A program made the translations under genes and the position numbers. DNA of 64,000 nucleotides from Allium sativum (Eukaryota > Streptophyta > Magnoliopsida > Asparagales > Amaryllidaceae). The DNA is taken from NCBI GenBank assembly GCA_030737875.1, contig CM060911.1, forward strand, positions 53,752,501 to 53,816,500. The letters are read 5' to 3'. Under the pieces are notes generated by a model that saw only the letters and a list, made by a program, of their open reading frames with translations, had not been told where the DNA came from and did not search any database. Every line of letters begins with the position of its first letter. Positions within the stretch are counted from its first letter, which is position 1. This document shows positions 10,917 to 23,776 of this stretch, piece by piece.

Positions 10917-13047
10917 AAACCCATTCAACACCTCATCAACCATTTTTCATTATACGTTTACTTACTTCTCAATCAAAGTCTTCTTCTAATGGCTGAAACC
11001 ATTTCAAAACCTAGTTTCAAATCAAATTTTCAACTTAAAAATAAAAATCCCCAAACCCTAGCTTATTATATGTCAAACTGAAGCTCTCGACGAAAGAAAA
11101 CTACGGGTATAGTTAGTTTTGACATGTAGTGGAGGATCTTGCCGAAAATCGCCAGTCAAAGGTGCTAAAATCGCAATTATGGAATCAAATTTGGGGCTTT
11201 TTGATTTGTGAGCTAATTCGAAGATTGGAGATATGGGTTTTGTAGCTTTCGGTTAGAAGATTGTAGTGGTGGTGTTCGCTTGGACAATAACGGTCATGGG
11301 AAGCCGGAAAATGGTGATTAGGGTTCGAAACCCATTTAGGGTTTTGTTCTGCCGGCGGCGTTAGAGACGACCGGAGGAGCTAGCTCCGGTGCAGGCGGGT
11401 GCGCCCCGAGGCGCGTGTCACGTTGCTGGTGGTCTGGGCTCCCAATTTGGTCGGAGGCAAGAGCTTTTGGCGGTCAAAGATCGGGTGCAAATGGGTTTTT
11501 CCATTCGGTCCTGTAGCGCGTGGAGAGAGAAGCGGGAGTTTAGGGAGTGGCTGACGTGTCAAGGGAGGATTGGTGAGGAATTATTATTTTAATTATTTAT
11601 ATATTTAAATTCCAAAGAGAAAAATGCTTATAACTTTCTCGTTTTAACTCGGATTTGGACGCGGTTTGTTGCGTTGGGATCGTGGCGGAATTGCGGACGT
11701 TTTGGCACTAACTTGGCTGCATTTAGAGACTATGAAATTTTAGGCTAGGTTGGACGTTCGTCCGATTTAAAGACCAAAAGGTGAGTGATTCTTCGCTCAT
11801 AAAATACTGAATTATTCCCATATTTATCGAATTAAATTATGAAATAGTTTGGTTGCATGGTTGTATTGGCTGTTGAATTTGGTTGCTTAAATTTTGATAT
11901 ACCAATGTGTTAACATGCAAATTAGATCGATAATTAGTTATTTAATTTAAATTTCTAGTTGGAAATTTGAATCCTTGCTAATCCTGAAACAGTTTAATGC
12001 AGATCAGTTAAATAGAATGGTGTGATGGATGCTTGGTTGGATTTTATTACTGAATTCGATATTGACACTGTTAATGATTCATATTCAGTATATTGTATTG
12101 CATGTGTTTGTGACGATAAATCCCTTTTACCCTTGATGTTACGGGCATCTAATAAACCCTGGGTTTATCGATAAAATAAATTAAGAACACAGTGAAATGA
12201 TAAATCTCTGTGACCCTGATTGAATTGAAATGATAGATGCATCCCCGAATATCGAGAAATTAAATTTAAAATAACTTGGCCATAGGGTTGCGAATTATAT
12301 ATGGACATCGGTTGGTTAAATGATTTTAAATTATTTGAATTCTATTGGGTGGAAAATTTCATTTAAAGGAAATGTATCGATTTTCGAAAGAAAAAAAATT
12401 ATTTTTCCTTTAAGATATGAATTCTCGATGTTATTTGGAATGGTTAAGAAATTTCCCAAACTAAATTGGGAAGTTTGTAATTTGGATTTAAATATGATTT
12501 GGGATTTATTCCAATAATTGGTGGACACAAATTTAATAAATTCTTTTCGAATTTAAATTTTGGAATAAAAGTAATCGAGGATATTTGGAGTTGTTTTAAA
12601 CTAAATACGAATATGGTTTTGAATCCCCAAAATGGAAAATGGGTTGGAATAAGATATTGAAATGGTGTAACTCCATTTGAGACTTGAATTTGGATTCAAG
12701 TTTTGAATTTGGAAGGAGAAACAATTTAAGGTTTAAAATTCTATTTTATTTTGTTCTATTTTTATTTTTATTTTATTTTATTTATAAACTATATATCTAC
12801 TTTTTATAAGTGAAGTTCTCATATATATATTTTTATTAAAAAAAAAATTAGTAAGCTTGTTTTATGTATATATATAGTGATTTAAATTACCTTAGTACAC
12901 TCTAATGATTTTATAAAAGTAAATTTTATATAAGGTTTTATTTATAAGTTTTTATTTTCAATATTTTATTTACGAATTGTAATTCTTCTTCCGAATGGAA
13001 AGTTCCTGGATTTAAACCATTGGGTCAAATGGAGTTGAGATAAGTTA

Positions 13048-13378
13048 TATTCTATTTGAATATGAATTGATTTTTAACCGATTTTGATATGGAAAGGTAG
13101 ATTTTATTCTACTTGAATATAAGTGGGATTTCCAAAGATTGAAATGAATAGATATGGAAAAATAAATATTCTATTTGAATATGAAGGGATTTCAAATGTA
13201 AATCGATTTGAAATAACTGAATCTTTTAAGATGAAGTATATTCTATGTGAATATAGATCGATTTGAAATATTATAAGAGTATAATATAATGACATGGAAA
13301 TATATTCTAGTTAGGAATATAATCGGTATGGGAATGATTGGGATATTTTTGATATGAAATTATATTCTATTTTGAATA
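13048..13378. repeat. Six spaced TATTC-(5-7)-GAATA inverted repeats
   Basis: Copies at 13048, 13105, 13167, 13239, 13303 and 13363, spaced 57-72 bases apart within degenerate tandem units. Each is a 5-bp perfect inverted repeat around 5-7 bases. They lie in the 3' part of the E1 LTR, upstream of the region that is also present in the 5' LTR remnant. Confidence 0.75.
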
Positions 13379-14591
13379 TAAAAATGGGTTCGAAACAAAA
13401 TATGATATTTTGATATGAAATGAACCTTTGTGAATGTAAAAGAACCAACCGATGTGAAATTTGTAAGAGTTGGTTGCTAAAGAGACCGGAGTCGACATAA
13501 GGCATACTCTCTGTCAGTGTTGATACCACTTTCACAACTGTGAACGTTACGACGTATCCAGAATGAGTATGATTGCTTGGAGGCGATTATTGAGTCGAAG
13601 AAGATGAACAATGATGAAATAGCCCTGACCTTCAGGTCAGAATTGAAATGACTAAAACAGGAGCTATACCGTGACTAATTGAGGTAGCACCTTTGATTGG
13701 ACACACTCCTTCGATATTATTTCTATGACTATGATGATGATGATTTGGGCCCATTTATGACTTTGGGAGTGTGTTCCGAGGTGGGCGGTAGTGGCTGCTA
13801 TGCGTTACCACCGGTCTAGGAGTGCAATTGGTAGAATCCTACCCTGGGCATTGCCTCGAGTGCCTTGTCATATATCCTTATCGAGCCCCATACGTTTTTG
13901 ATTTGTATCATACCAATGGAGTGCCCTCTGATGCCATCGTTTACGGTGGGTTTACGGTACTGTATAAACTACGGTATTATAAACGGTGTTAGGGTAAAAG
14001 TGTAATCCCGCTTACGCTATCTTCAGTATTTATACTTTACTGAGTAGACACTATCATAATAGCGTATTATACTATCTATGTATTAGTTTAACAGATCCTT
14101 GAGAGATGGAAGAATCCCGTAACATCTCTTGAGTTACTGCACCCATGACACTAATGTTATTTCTTATTTAAATTTGACTAATATGAGAATGATTTAGTGC
14201 TGATCCGAGTGTTTGTTGTGTTTTCTTTTATGCAAGACGCTCGGGTCAACAGATGCTTGCAGTTAGCGAAGATTCCTTTACCTTGGAGAGCGAAGACGAA
14301 GATTTGGTATACATGTATTATATAAGTATTTCCGCTGCTTTGTTTGAAATCTGTATATGTGTAACTCTGATAACCATTGATGTTATAGCCTATTGTATAT
14401 ATATATTTCAACTGTTTAAACTGCTATTTAAATATTATATGTGGTCCTTCCACTGTGAAGTTCTGTGATTTGTTTTCCTTTCCTTCTTTCTTTTCTTCTT
14501 TTCCCAATAACTACCTGTATTTACGATTTGTTTGGGTCGACATGTGTGGTTTATTGTCGATTTTAAACTGTCAAAAATTTGGGTTGTTACA

Positions 14592-14807
14592 TGCAACCCC
14601 CCAATATAGGTCCTCTAGTTCCTTTTTTTATGTTAAAATGTCAGATTTGGTGATTGGAGCTTCCAGTCTTGAGTTTGGATAAAGTTCCAGCTAAGTTACT
14701 AAACCTTGAAATCTTATGCCTTAGATAAGTATCGATTTGAGACTTTGGCAAATTACCAATCATGTTCCTTTGCTCCGGATCCATATTGATCTCGTACGTC
14801 CCACATT
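14592..14807. other. Host DNA between E1 and E2
   Basis: 216 bases between the end of E1 and the start of E2. With E2 removed it joins 30618 onward through the duplicated ACATT. A minus-strand frame runs open from 30660 across the junction to a TGA at 14641-14643 (about 69 codons), with a reasonable amino-acid mix, but I do not recognise it. It could be a remnant of a gene or older transposon, or chance. Confidence 0.45.
14803..14807. repeat. E2 target-site duplication, left copy
   Basis: ACATT, identical to 30613-30617, flanking TG...CA ends. This shows that 14808-30612 is one insertion. Confidence 0.9.
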
Positions 14808-15108
14808 TGTAACACCCCGCATTTTTAAGGTAATAAAATATATTTATATGAATGGATATATAAATAATGGTGATACACAGTTTAGATTAATACATACGTT
14901 GAAGAGAAGAAAAATTTGTACAATAACAATGTATGTAACAGAAAATGATAATAAAATAAAGATGCTTAGTTTAAATATCAGGAGTTAAGTAAAACGGACG
15001 TCATCATTGCGTTCGCCTCAAAATTCTGGTTCAGATGGACACCAAGTTTGCGTAAAAAGGATAACGTATGAAGAAGTTGTATATCGCAGATATTTATATA
15101 CACGTAGG

Positions 15109-15110
<2 letters not shown>

Positions 15111-15154
<44 letters not shown>

Positions 15155-15175
15155 TGTGTGTGTATATATATATTA
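15111..15175. repeat. (TA)n-(TG)n microsatellite in E2 5' LTR
   Basis: About 20 TA units followed by a short TG tract and more TA. The matching site in the 3' LTR (25556-25614) has a different length and order, showing expansion after insertion. Confidence 0.9.
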
Positions 15176-15519
15176 TACGCATTGACATAATTAAGGAGAA
15201 AGTAATGTACAATCCGGAATGCGCGTTTAAAGAGGAGAATGGAAATAAATTCATATGTGCGTTCATTGTAGAAATTATTATGCACTTAAAAGGTTGAATG
15301 TATTTGAAAAGAAAGCATTAAGTACTCTTTTTGGAACCGACAGAGGTTGAAATAAATGTGGCATTTTTTTTAGTATGAACATTGCTCGATTTAAATGTTT
15401 GGAGACTAAATGCATGCACATGTGATTATTTATAGCAAATATGTAAATCAAAAAAAAAAATCATATTTATGACATTAGCAAATTGGGTTGAGATTGACTA
15501 AATGTTAAGTATTTGGTAT

Positions 15520-15520
<1 letters not shown>

Positions 15521-15562
<42 letters not shown>
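15521..15562. repeat. (TA)n(TG)n microsatellite in E2 5' LTR
   Basis: A short TA run followed by about 15 TG units. The homologous tract in the 3' LTR (25956-26027) is clearly longer. Confidence 0.9.
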
Positions 15563-15567
<5 letters not shown>

Positions 15568-16152
15568 GCAACACTAATTTGAGATTAGGGGAATCTGTTT
15601 TAATGGTAAGAAATGAAATTGGTAAACTAAAGACATTAATGTTATATTTAGTGATAATATAACGGTTATATTAAATATGGAAAAGGAGAGGACATGTAGT
15701 AAATGCATTTAGGCGTTTCAAATACGACATAAATAGAAAAACAATGAATAAATAGCCATCAGTAATGGCTATGAGAAGGAAAAAATAAAAAAGATATTAA
15801 ATTCTCATTAGTAAAATAGTTAACACATACTATATTTTCCTACGATTAAAAAAATAAAGGCATAGTTGGATACAATATTTGATAAGAACATGAGTGTAAG
15901 TAAACATATGGTATTTATTTACATAAATAAATAACAGTTATGTTAAAGAGGTAGAGAAAAATAAATTGTTGCCCTGTTTAAATAAAAGATAAAGGGAAAC
16001 AAATTTTATATGTTTAAGGTATAAACAAAGGAATGGTTTTGCTAAATAAATCTTCATTAATGTTCTTTAACAAATAAAAGAGGGCATTTATAATTTAGTA
16101 GCGAAAGTTTCTGGAAACCTCAATCTAGTGGTCCGAAACACACACCAAATCC

Positions 16153-16160
16153 TATAAATA
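16153..16160 (+). promoter_or_regulatory. TATA box of E2 5' LTR
   Basis: TATAAATA in AATCCTATAAATACAGC. It is conserved in the 3' LTR at 26618-26625. A CTCTCTCT tract 40-50 bases downstream fits a plant initiator or leader region. Confidence 0.7.
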
Positions 16161-16310
16161 CAGCCTTGGTTTGACATAATTTAGCCTCCATTTCGCTCTC
16201 TCTCTCTCAAATATTTTCTTCAAGAAAATAAAAGTATATATGTAAACATTCAAAAGAAAAGAAAAAAACAGGCATTTATATAAACTAGAAAGGAATTCTT
16301 TTAGAGAACC

Positions 16311-16346
16311 ATGGCTACAATGAAGGAAAAGAAGTCAGATGCCTAG
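16311..16346 (+). CDS. 12-codon leader ORF in E2 LTR
   Basis: ATG to TAG encoding MATMKEKKSDA. It lies about 150 bases after the TATA box and has a fair start context (ACCATGG). The same 36 bases are unchanged in the 3' LTR (26780-26815), while surrounding sequence has drifted. It may act as an upstream ORF in the element RNA, or its identity may be chance over so short a stretch. No function is assigned. Confidence 0.3.
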   Translation: MATMKEKKSDA

Positions 16347-17165
16347 ATCTACGCTACGCAAAAAGGGAGAAAGCCATGGATCAGATCTAGAATTGAAGAA
16401 CATACAAGTGAGTGGATTTAAAATACAGTTTTGTATAATAATGGATCTATCGTTCGTCATTCCCCATTTACACACATAATAAACCTATTGAAAGATATAA
16501 TCGGATAAAGTTCACCTATGCCTAATAGTGTTATCATATGCTTAATTATGATCAGTTATTTTATGCTTATGTTGGGTTTCCTCCTTTTATTCTTCTCTTT
16601 TTATTTTTATAGTTAAGCTATCTTCGAGCCTATGTCTATTGTGGATTTATGCAATTGAACGATATTGAGAATAAAAGGGAAAATGTTGATTTGGGTATTA
16701 TATGTGATTAGGAGGTTTGGGGGCATAACTTATAATGGGGTTTTGTGAAGAACTTTGATTGGAATTATGAAATAACCGTGGGTATATGAATCAAATTGGA
16801 ATTATAAATATAACTATGGGTATATGAATCAAACTGGAATTACGAATGTAAATTGGGATTATAAGTTGAATTGGGAAAAGTTGGGAAATATGTTATACAA
16901 TGAGATTTGGCATAAGTTGGTTTGGGTATAACTGAGTATAACTTGTATACATGAGGTCTGGCATAAATTGTTAATAACAATGAACGCAAATTGATTTGAC
17001 ATAATTTGATATAACTTGTGTACATAGGATTATAGGCATAATTTGGATTAAAATTATAAACATAAGTTAGATTGGAAATTATGGGTAATTGGAATATATT
17101 ATAACCTAAGATTTGAAATTGGGACTTGAATCAAGAAAGTGAAAATGAACGCTTAAGACACGAGG

Positions 17166-17362
17166 TTAGATTCAGATTGTGGTATAAGCCTGCCCGGAAC
17201 CGCCCGGCATATCCAGCAACCACAATTTGGTAATCTAATGTGAGAGGTCAAAGGCAGAAACTAGATGCGTAATAATGCAAAGACGCGAGATTAGATACAG
17301 ATCGTGGTATAAGCCTGCCAGGAGCCGCCCGACATATCCAGCAACTGCAAACGGTAATCTAA
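17166..17362. repeat. Two tandem hairpin-forming units in E2 5' LTR
   Basis: Units 17166-17238 and 17291-17362 (125 bases apart) start TTAGAT and end AATCTAA, with an inner ATTGCGG/CCGCAAT pair that is best preserved in the 3' LTR. Each is rich in CCCGG inside the loop. The 3' LTR has the same pair (27636-27708 and 27760-27831). Confidence 0.65.
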
Positions 17363-19794
17363 TGTGGGAGGTCTTACAAGATTACGGTTATAATGAATTA
17401 ATGAACACTTAACCAAGATAAGACATGTGGGAAGATATGGGAATAATAAAAGGGTTAAGTGGGTGACAAGGGTAGCATGGATTACATGGGTAGCATGTAC
17501 AACATTGATAATAAGCACTTAACCAAGATAAGACATGTGGTAAGACATGGAAATAATAAAGGGTTAACTAGGTAATGTGGGTAGGACAGATAATTCATTG
17601 AATTGGAATACTTAACCTAATTAAATCTGTAGTGGTGTTACGAACCAATTCAATTGAGTAGGGGTTAAGTTAACTTGTTAAAGAAATGGAAAGGAAAGAT
17701 AATAGGTAGGGTTGTCCTAGGGACAAGTGGGAATTATAACTTATGTAATAAGGTAAGTTATAATGAACGTTAGGGGAAGATGAAATAACTTATGTAATAA
17801 AGTTGTATTTATCGAAGATTAAGTAATTAGCGAGAATAAGAATAAATCTACAAATGAGGATAACATAAGTTATATGAATGAAAAGAGAAACTTATTAGTA
17901 AACCTTAGTTAAGAAAACTAAGTTAATAAGCAAAATATGACAAATTGTAATGATGGTGTAAGACGAGATTATGATTAAATGAGGAAGAAGAAGGCAAACT
18001 TATGAAGATAAGTAAGCTGTATTTAATCATAAAAGTTGAATGACATGCTAATAGAAAACATGTAAATTGAGATGCACTCAATTATAAATTAAGTAGAAAA
18101 TGTTAGTACAACCATGAGATGGGACAAAGAATAGTGTAAAGAGAATGAATTCTGAATATTGAATTACAGTATAGAGAATAACATGTTGTGGGCTTATTAA
18201 TGAACTTAAATGAATTAAGTTATGAATGAGGTTAATAAGCAAGAGAAACTTAGTAACTTGAATAAGAAGTCAAGGGAAAATGGAAACAACCAAGTTAACG
18301 GGAAATATGTTGAGGTGGAGCAAGCGCGTAATTAATGACTAGACATAGGACTAATGACACAGTAAACTGAGGCGCTTGGGATGGTCCATATGTTAGAGGA
18401 TGAATAACCAAACGGGGTAGATCATTGTGGTGTCGTAAGGCACGAGGGGAGCGCACGTACATTTGATTAGTTTGTTAGCTCCAACGGACTGGAAGGGGAA
18501 GCACGCGGCTTCCTGAGACGTTAAAGGTGCTCCTGATAGTTCTATGTGGTGGTTTAGTTTCGGGCTAGGATTACAGAGGTTGGGTCTGGGCGTAACTATT
18601 AGGTGGGTGGGCCTTGACTACCCAAGTAGGGGGCAGTCAGAATGCTTTGATGTGGTGACATTAAGGGTAGCTCGGCGGCTGCCTCACTTCAGAAGCAGAG
18701 GGTCAGGACTAACAAAGATAGTATAGGTCGTCGAGAACCTGTCATCGGCAGCCAGCGAGATGCAGAAAGATTAGAGCTAAACCCAAGAGGCCATTGACCT
18801 TTGACTATCGAGACGGTGGTTGAGGGTAGACGCCACACGGATATTTAGATTGTTTGCTTAGGGGCTTGTCGCTAAGCTCTTGTAGTCTTTACCAGTTAAG
18901 GGAGGGGCCGAGGTGGGGCCATGGCCACCATAGAAAAACAGACCCTAGGGATATTTGTGTGAGAGACTCTTAAAGGCGGACTGCACAAATATAAGGAAAG
19001 CTCCCGACCGAGTTCCGTGTGTAGCCCTGGCACGGAACTTGAGCACGCACACATGATAGTTGTGCGGGTTAGGCATCGAATACGTTTAGCGATACGTACG
19101 TGGGAAAATCTAGGTACACACATGTTTGCTCTAGGTGGTGTATCGTAGACTAGAGCGCATTATTTGATTATGGCAGCCACTACATCTACGTAATATTGTT
19201 GTAGTGGTTCCATGTAGACGTTGCGTAGTTATATACAGAGATCAGCACGTCACTCGGACGTAGGATGAGGGATCGCATATATTCCTGCTATGATACGGTA
19301 AGGACCGTGCGAGTGGGGTACCATGGGGTGTACCTTAATTTGGGGGTGGCTACATATACATTATAATAGGTTAATCTACTAGGGAGTAGATGGGTACAAT
19401 GAGTGTGTGTATGCGTGGAGCGCTATTGACACCAATAACCTAATAAATAAGAAAATATAACTGAATGATATATGTAGGATTATCCAAAGTGTGCACTTTA
19501 AATTCATTCACACAGAACTTATGTTCTGGCCCCCTCCTCATAACACAGTTGCAGGTTAGGCTTGAGACAGAGATGTTATAGCTTGGATACTGGCTAGGCA
19601 GTATTATTAAGGTAAAGATGCGTTTTGATTATATTATATTTTGTTCCTTCCACTGTGAGATGTTTTCCGAACTCTGACATGTTTTATGTCTCTGTCTTTT
19701 TTTTCAAGATACCAGATCAAACCAACACAGGTTTCGATGGATTCGGTTCTTAAATAAAAAAAAGTCGGTTTGTCAAGATCCAGCTTGTTACATC

Positions 19795-19806
19795 TGGTAT
19801 CAGAGC
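19795..19806 (+). promoter_or_regulatory. E2 primer-binding site (initiator-Met tRNA)
   Basis: TGGTATCAGAGC two bases after the 5' LTR end at 19792. Confidence 0.92.
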
Positions 19807-20358
19807 TTTGGTTTAAGGATCTTAGGGAAATAATGAGTTACAATATTTGTATTTTCAAAAATATAAATATATAAAAACCTAGATCCATAAGGAGCCTACT
19901 AAATAGAAGGAGTAAAATATGGAAAGAGTTAGGATACTGGTTTGTGCACTAAAGGAATGAACCTAGAAATTTTGAGACCCTTAGGTGGTTTAGTTAAAAG
20001 TGCAAATATGATTTGGTATTGGAAAAAGAAAGTATCCCATATGATTGAAACTAAAATGATTTGTATTTCAGATTAGTAGGTTTAGAAGTGAAATCTTATA
20101 AATTAGAAAATGAATTAGGGGTATATATAGTTGAGAGAATTGAATTCGTGGGGGTGTCTATGAAAGCCTAGGTAAGTTGCAAGCCCACTATGAGTCTAAA
20201 CCATTTGTTAACTTTTAGAACTTGAAATTGTAAAAGTTTTGGCAAAAGAGTTTATGGTGTTTTCAAGTTTTAATCTTAAAAGTGCTTTTGATGTTTGAAA
20301 AAAAGTGCATATTGGGTTTTAAAGGGAAGTGGGGTATAGTTTGTAAAATAATGACAAC
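19807..20358 (+). other. E2 interior, 5' part
   Basis: About 550 bases of A/G-rich non-coding sequence. The first ~110 bases resemble the corresponding part of E3 read on the minus strand (52935-53052): both show AGGATC, a GAGT word, ATATTTxTATTTTCAAAA, ATAAATATAT and ACCTAGxTCCAT in the same order. No reading frame of note. Confidence 0.65.
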
Positions 20359-23300
20359 TGTGACGATCTCAAAACCCGTACGACGATGTTAAGGATAATC
20401 ATTGGAATTCAACTCATTAATCATCATTAGTAGAGTACAGATAATAGCATATACACAACAAATAGAATAATTTTAAATAAATATGACAGCGGAATCATAA
20501 CATGTAACAACATCAGAGTAGCACAGTGTAGGATATAACTTAGTGCATAAGGGAATGATCGGTCAACATCGCCATAAGCGGAATATATACATACAGTGAG
20601 ACATAATAAACATATCAGTCTACATCGCCTCAGGCGGTACGTATACATAAGATAATACATGCTGGAAGTAAATTAGTCTACATCGCCATAGGCGGAATCA
20701 TATACATAAGATAAGGATAGAGGAAAGTCAATAGCCAAAATACAAGTAAATATAATCCTCGCCATCAAGCCAAAAGCGCACTCCATGCTGCAGTGCTAAG
20801 CCAAAATAACCTGTCATCTGTCAACTAGGCTGCCCATGTGAAAATAAGGGCACCCGAGTTTGCAAAGTGAAACAAACAACGAGTCGGTCATGGGACTGGT
20901 ATGAGAAATCTACTTAACTGGTTAAACAGCAGTAATAAGGCAAATCATAGGACCACGCCACTTTCGCGGAACGGGTGTACTCCAGTGATTGCCAATGCAT
21001 TTAAAACAAAGTAAATTCTTTAAAACAACGCAATGCTTTTTAAAAAGAATGAAGCCGTTATAAGACTCAAGTCCCATCACACAATGCAACGCACACCGTA
21101 GGATAGAGTTTTACCTTATAATGGCCAAAATATGCTTAATATGTGCAAAGCAAAATCACTTGATATTATTACTAGTGCATATATGTTTCAAAAGCGAATT
21201 CAATCATTAATATCAATCATAGACGGTATAAGTGCCCCATACCACTATGTCGCCATACTAGTTCTACAATCAAATCGGTTATCTCGTATTGGAAATTGGA
21301 TTTCCATCATGAGTCGAGGCAAGGGGCAAGCTCCTCTCCGCTTCGAGACACTCTAGCAAATGCCTCAGGACTACACACTCTGGGTAACCCTTGGAATCGG
21401 CTGGGCTGGTCCTCCCTTACGTTTGAGGATTAGTTATTCCTGAACACGCATTTCCTGGTCCTTACAGACCTATAAACGAGGCGCCTCGCATTCCAACAAC
21501 CACAAAGATGTAAGTAATATAAATGTCGGCCAGTTTAAGCACTGACACCATCATAACTAGAAAGAAACGTCGTGTTCTCCCAGTGGTCCTTATCCCGTTT
21601 TTGACTCATACCTAGGTGTGAGGCTCGCGAATCCACGCTATACACAAAGCCAGGCCACGTAGGTCGTACTTTGATCATCGACCACAAGACTTTGCTTTGC
21701 AATAGAAGCCTTGATCACTACATCTTGGCATGCCATATAGGCAATCCACTCCATACGACTGATTTCTATCGATATATAACCTCTGAGCTCATACGTCTCA
21801 GAGAAGGGTGTTAAGCAAGAGAATAAATTCTCCACCACCAAACAGATATATACTTAACAGAGATCAATCAGCACAGAACAAAATCCAATGTCAGACACAC
21901 AGTCCATTTACAAGTCCGTTCTAGGGCTGAACGAAACCGGAGGCACCATATTCCTCGCATATCCGTACAATCAACACATACGTCCAGACGACTACTACTT
22001 CCGTCCCTTCAAGGTAGCTACTCCTATCAGGAACCTCAGCAGCGCCCATCCATCCAATACGAAGATCGTCGGTCTTGAACCATCTTCGTATTTTCGACTT
22101 CGAATCGTTCGATCAATTATTTGAAATGAGGGTAAGCTCGGCCTTTTCAAATAATTCACGTATATTTAGAATTCAAATCAATTCTTTCCATGGTTAAATT
22201 ATTCGACATTCACATTTCAGTTCTTTAGTATAATTTTCATGTCAAACACATTCAACCATCAAATATAAAGCAAACCAAGTAAAATTTGTTTATTTCCATT
22301 CCATGTCGCTTATAATATTTTATAACGATTTTTTGCCATTTTTATTTATTTAAAAATGGCCATATTTAATCAAACGACGTTTCAGGTCATGCCGTGGCAC
22401 TGGCGCTGTTTTTCCCTAAATTTGTTTTACACATATCGGGAAATCTAACTGTTGGATTTCTACAAAGTTTATATCACTGGGAAGATATTTCCAAAGCGAA
22501 CCCAACGGTTCCAGTTTCGTGAAAATCCGACGGTCGGATCATCCGCACTAGTCGTTTGAAGTTACGGTTTCAAAATACGAACTGCAGCGTCGTTATTCGA
22601 TTTAATTTAATTATATTTATATTTATATATAAATATAATCGGTTCTGGCGCTGTTTTTCTTCAGAATTGAATTAAACATTCCAGACAATCCAACCGTTGG
22701 ATCTTTACAAAGTTGGTGCCGTTGGAAAGATATTTCAAAGGCGAACCCAACGGTTGCGGTTTCGGGAAAATCTGATGGTCGGATCTCTCGTACTAATCGA
22801 TTGAAGTTACGATTTCAAAACACGAACTGCACGGCCTCGATTCGTTTCAATTTTAATTATATTTATATATATAAATATAGTTCATTCTGCGATTTCAAAA
22901 TCGTTTTCACTTCAAATATTTCATAACGCCTTTATATTTCGAAAAATTTCGCCATAACCTCCTTTGTACGGGAAGGTGTTTGGAAATTTATTGGGCCGTA
23001 TTAGGTACCCAATAAATTCTAATAAGCATGCACATATTTATAGTGATATTTCCGGTGTCCACAGTGGAGTGTGTATAGATCATAACTCCAGAGAATAAAT
23101 TCTCGTCACCCTATAAATAGTTTTTGTGCCTTAATGACCAGAGAGACGTGTTTATTGTCATCTCCAGACCCGTATGGGGTTTTATTAATCTGGAAATTTA
23201 CTGTTACAATTTATATATTCAGATCAGTCATCAGTTCAACCTGTAATATATAGTCATCGCCCTACGAGCCTCTCGCTCGTATGGTAAATCTTCAACCTCG

Positions 23301-23572
23301 TCACACAAGCTCCAAATGCTTATGTGGGATATGATGAAGTATGCCTATCGTCAAGATGTCTGCCATGTAGTGTAGTTCAAAATTAATTGTTACTATCCTA
23401 TGGCGATGTTTATTATTACACACAGAATAACCAGCACTCCGCATCCAATGGCATTCACAGGAGTTGATATAAAAATAAAATTGTGCAGCCAACTCATTAA
23501 GGCTTACCTATTTGTTAGGCACGCAAATAATTTCTTTACTCAACACCTAATCCATTTTCTTTGTTCAACACA

Positions 23573-23623
<51 letters not shown>
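23573..23623. repeat. (TG)n(TA)n microsatellite in X copy 2
   Basis: TG run then about 18 TA units. Copy 1 has only a short TATATATACATGTG here (about 2630-2645), so the tract expanded in this copy. Confidence 0.9.
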
Positions 23624-23626
<3 letters not shown>

Positions 23627-23776
23627 TAACAAAGCTAATAATAATATTTCTAGCGAACAAATATTTATTTCAACACGTGTGTGTTTTCAGCGAGGCGTAT
23701 ACATGATAAAAGTAATATTTTTATCATCAGAAATATTTATTCAACACATGAATGTTTTTAGCACTTCATATTCACA

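Larger units (their letters stand above)
5888..14591 (+). mobile_element. E1: LARD-type LTR element without coding capacity
   Basis: A plus-strand LTR element: 5' LTR end (5888-6790), primer-binding site (6793-6804), interior (6805-10261), purine tract (10262-10273) and 3' LTR (10274-14591). The two LTR parts present (5888-6790 and 13689-14591) are both 903 bases long and about 5% different by eye, mainly transitions. The rest of the 5' LTR must lie left of the X/Y insertions, outside the window. No frame encodes gag, protease, reverse transcriptase, RNase H or integrase. LTRs of about 4.3 kb and a non-coding interior of about 3.5 kb match the LARD class. It would need proteins from an autonomous partner. 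The 5 bases after 14591 (TGCAA) are the expected target duplication; the partner copy is not visible. Confidence 0.8.
10274..14591 (+). repeat. E1 3' LTR (4318 bp)
   Basis: Starts TGTAACATCCCATAATTTCA and ends GGGTTGTTACA. It has a TATA box at 10909 followed by an AC-rich leader, a GC-rich patch at 11340-11560, a T-rich tract at 12730-12990 and an array of TATTC...GAATA inverted repeats at 13048-13378. Short open frames in it (for example 11389-11592) have no counterpart elsewhere and look incidental. Confidence 0.85.
14808..19792 (+). repeat. E2 5' LTR (4985 bp)
   Basis: Begins TGTAACACCCCGC, ends CAGCTTGTTACA before the primer-binding site. It aligns end to end with 25253-30612. It has (TA)n at 15111-15175 and (TA)(TG)n at 15521-15562, a TATA box at 16153, a CT-rich initiator region, a 12-codon leader ORF (16311-16346), two hairpin units (17166-17362) and a GC-richer 3' third (about 18300-19450). 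No protein-coding gene is visible. Confidence 0.9.

Noticed and set aside
11389..11592. Frames on both strands over a GC-rich patch in the E1 LTR.
   Set aside because: Both strands are open because the patch is GC-rich. No motif, and no second copy of this part of the LTR is available for comparison.
15007..15297. Short frames running through (TA)n/(TG)n tracts (also 23400-23780, 25423-25665, 25939-26127, 42886-43258).
   Set aside because: They translate microsatellite DNA (Ile/Tyr or Val/Cys runs) and have no support as genes.
18544..19123. Frames on both strands in the GC-richer 3' third of the E2 LTR.
   Set aside because: The homologous region in the other LTR (29030-29560) does not keep the same frames, so they are incidental.
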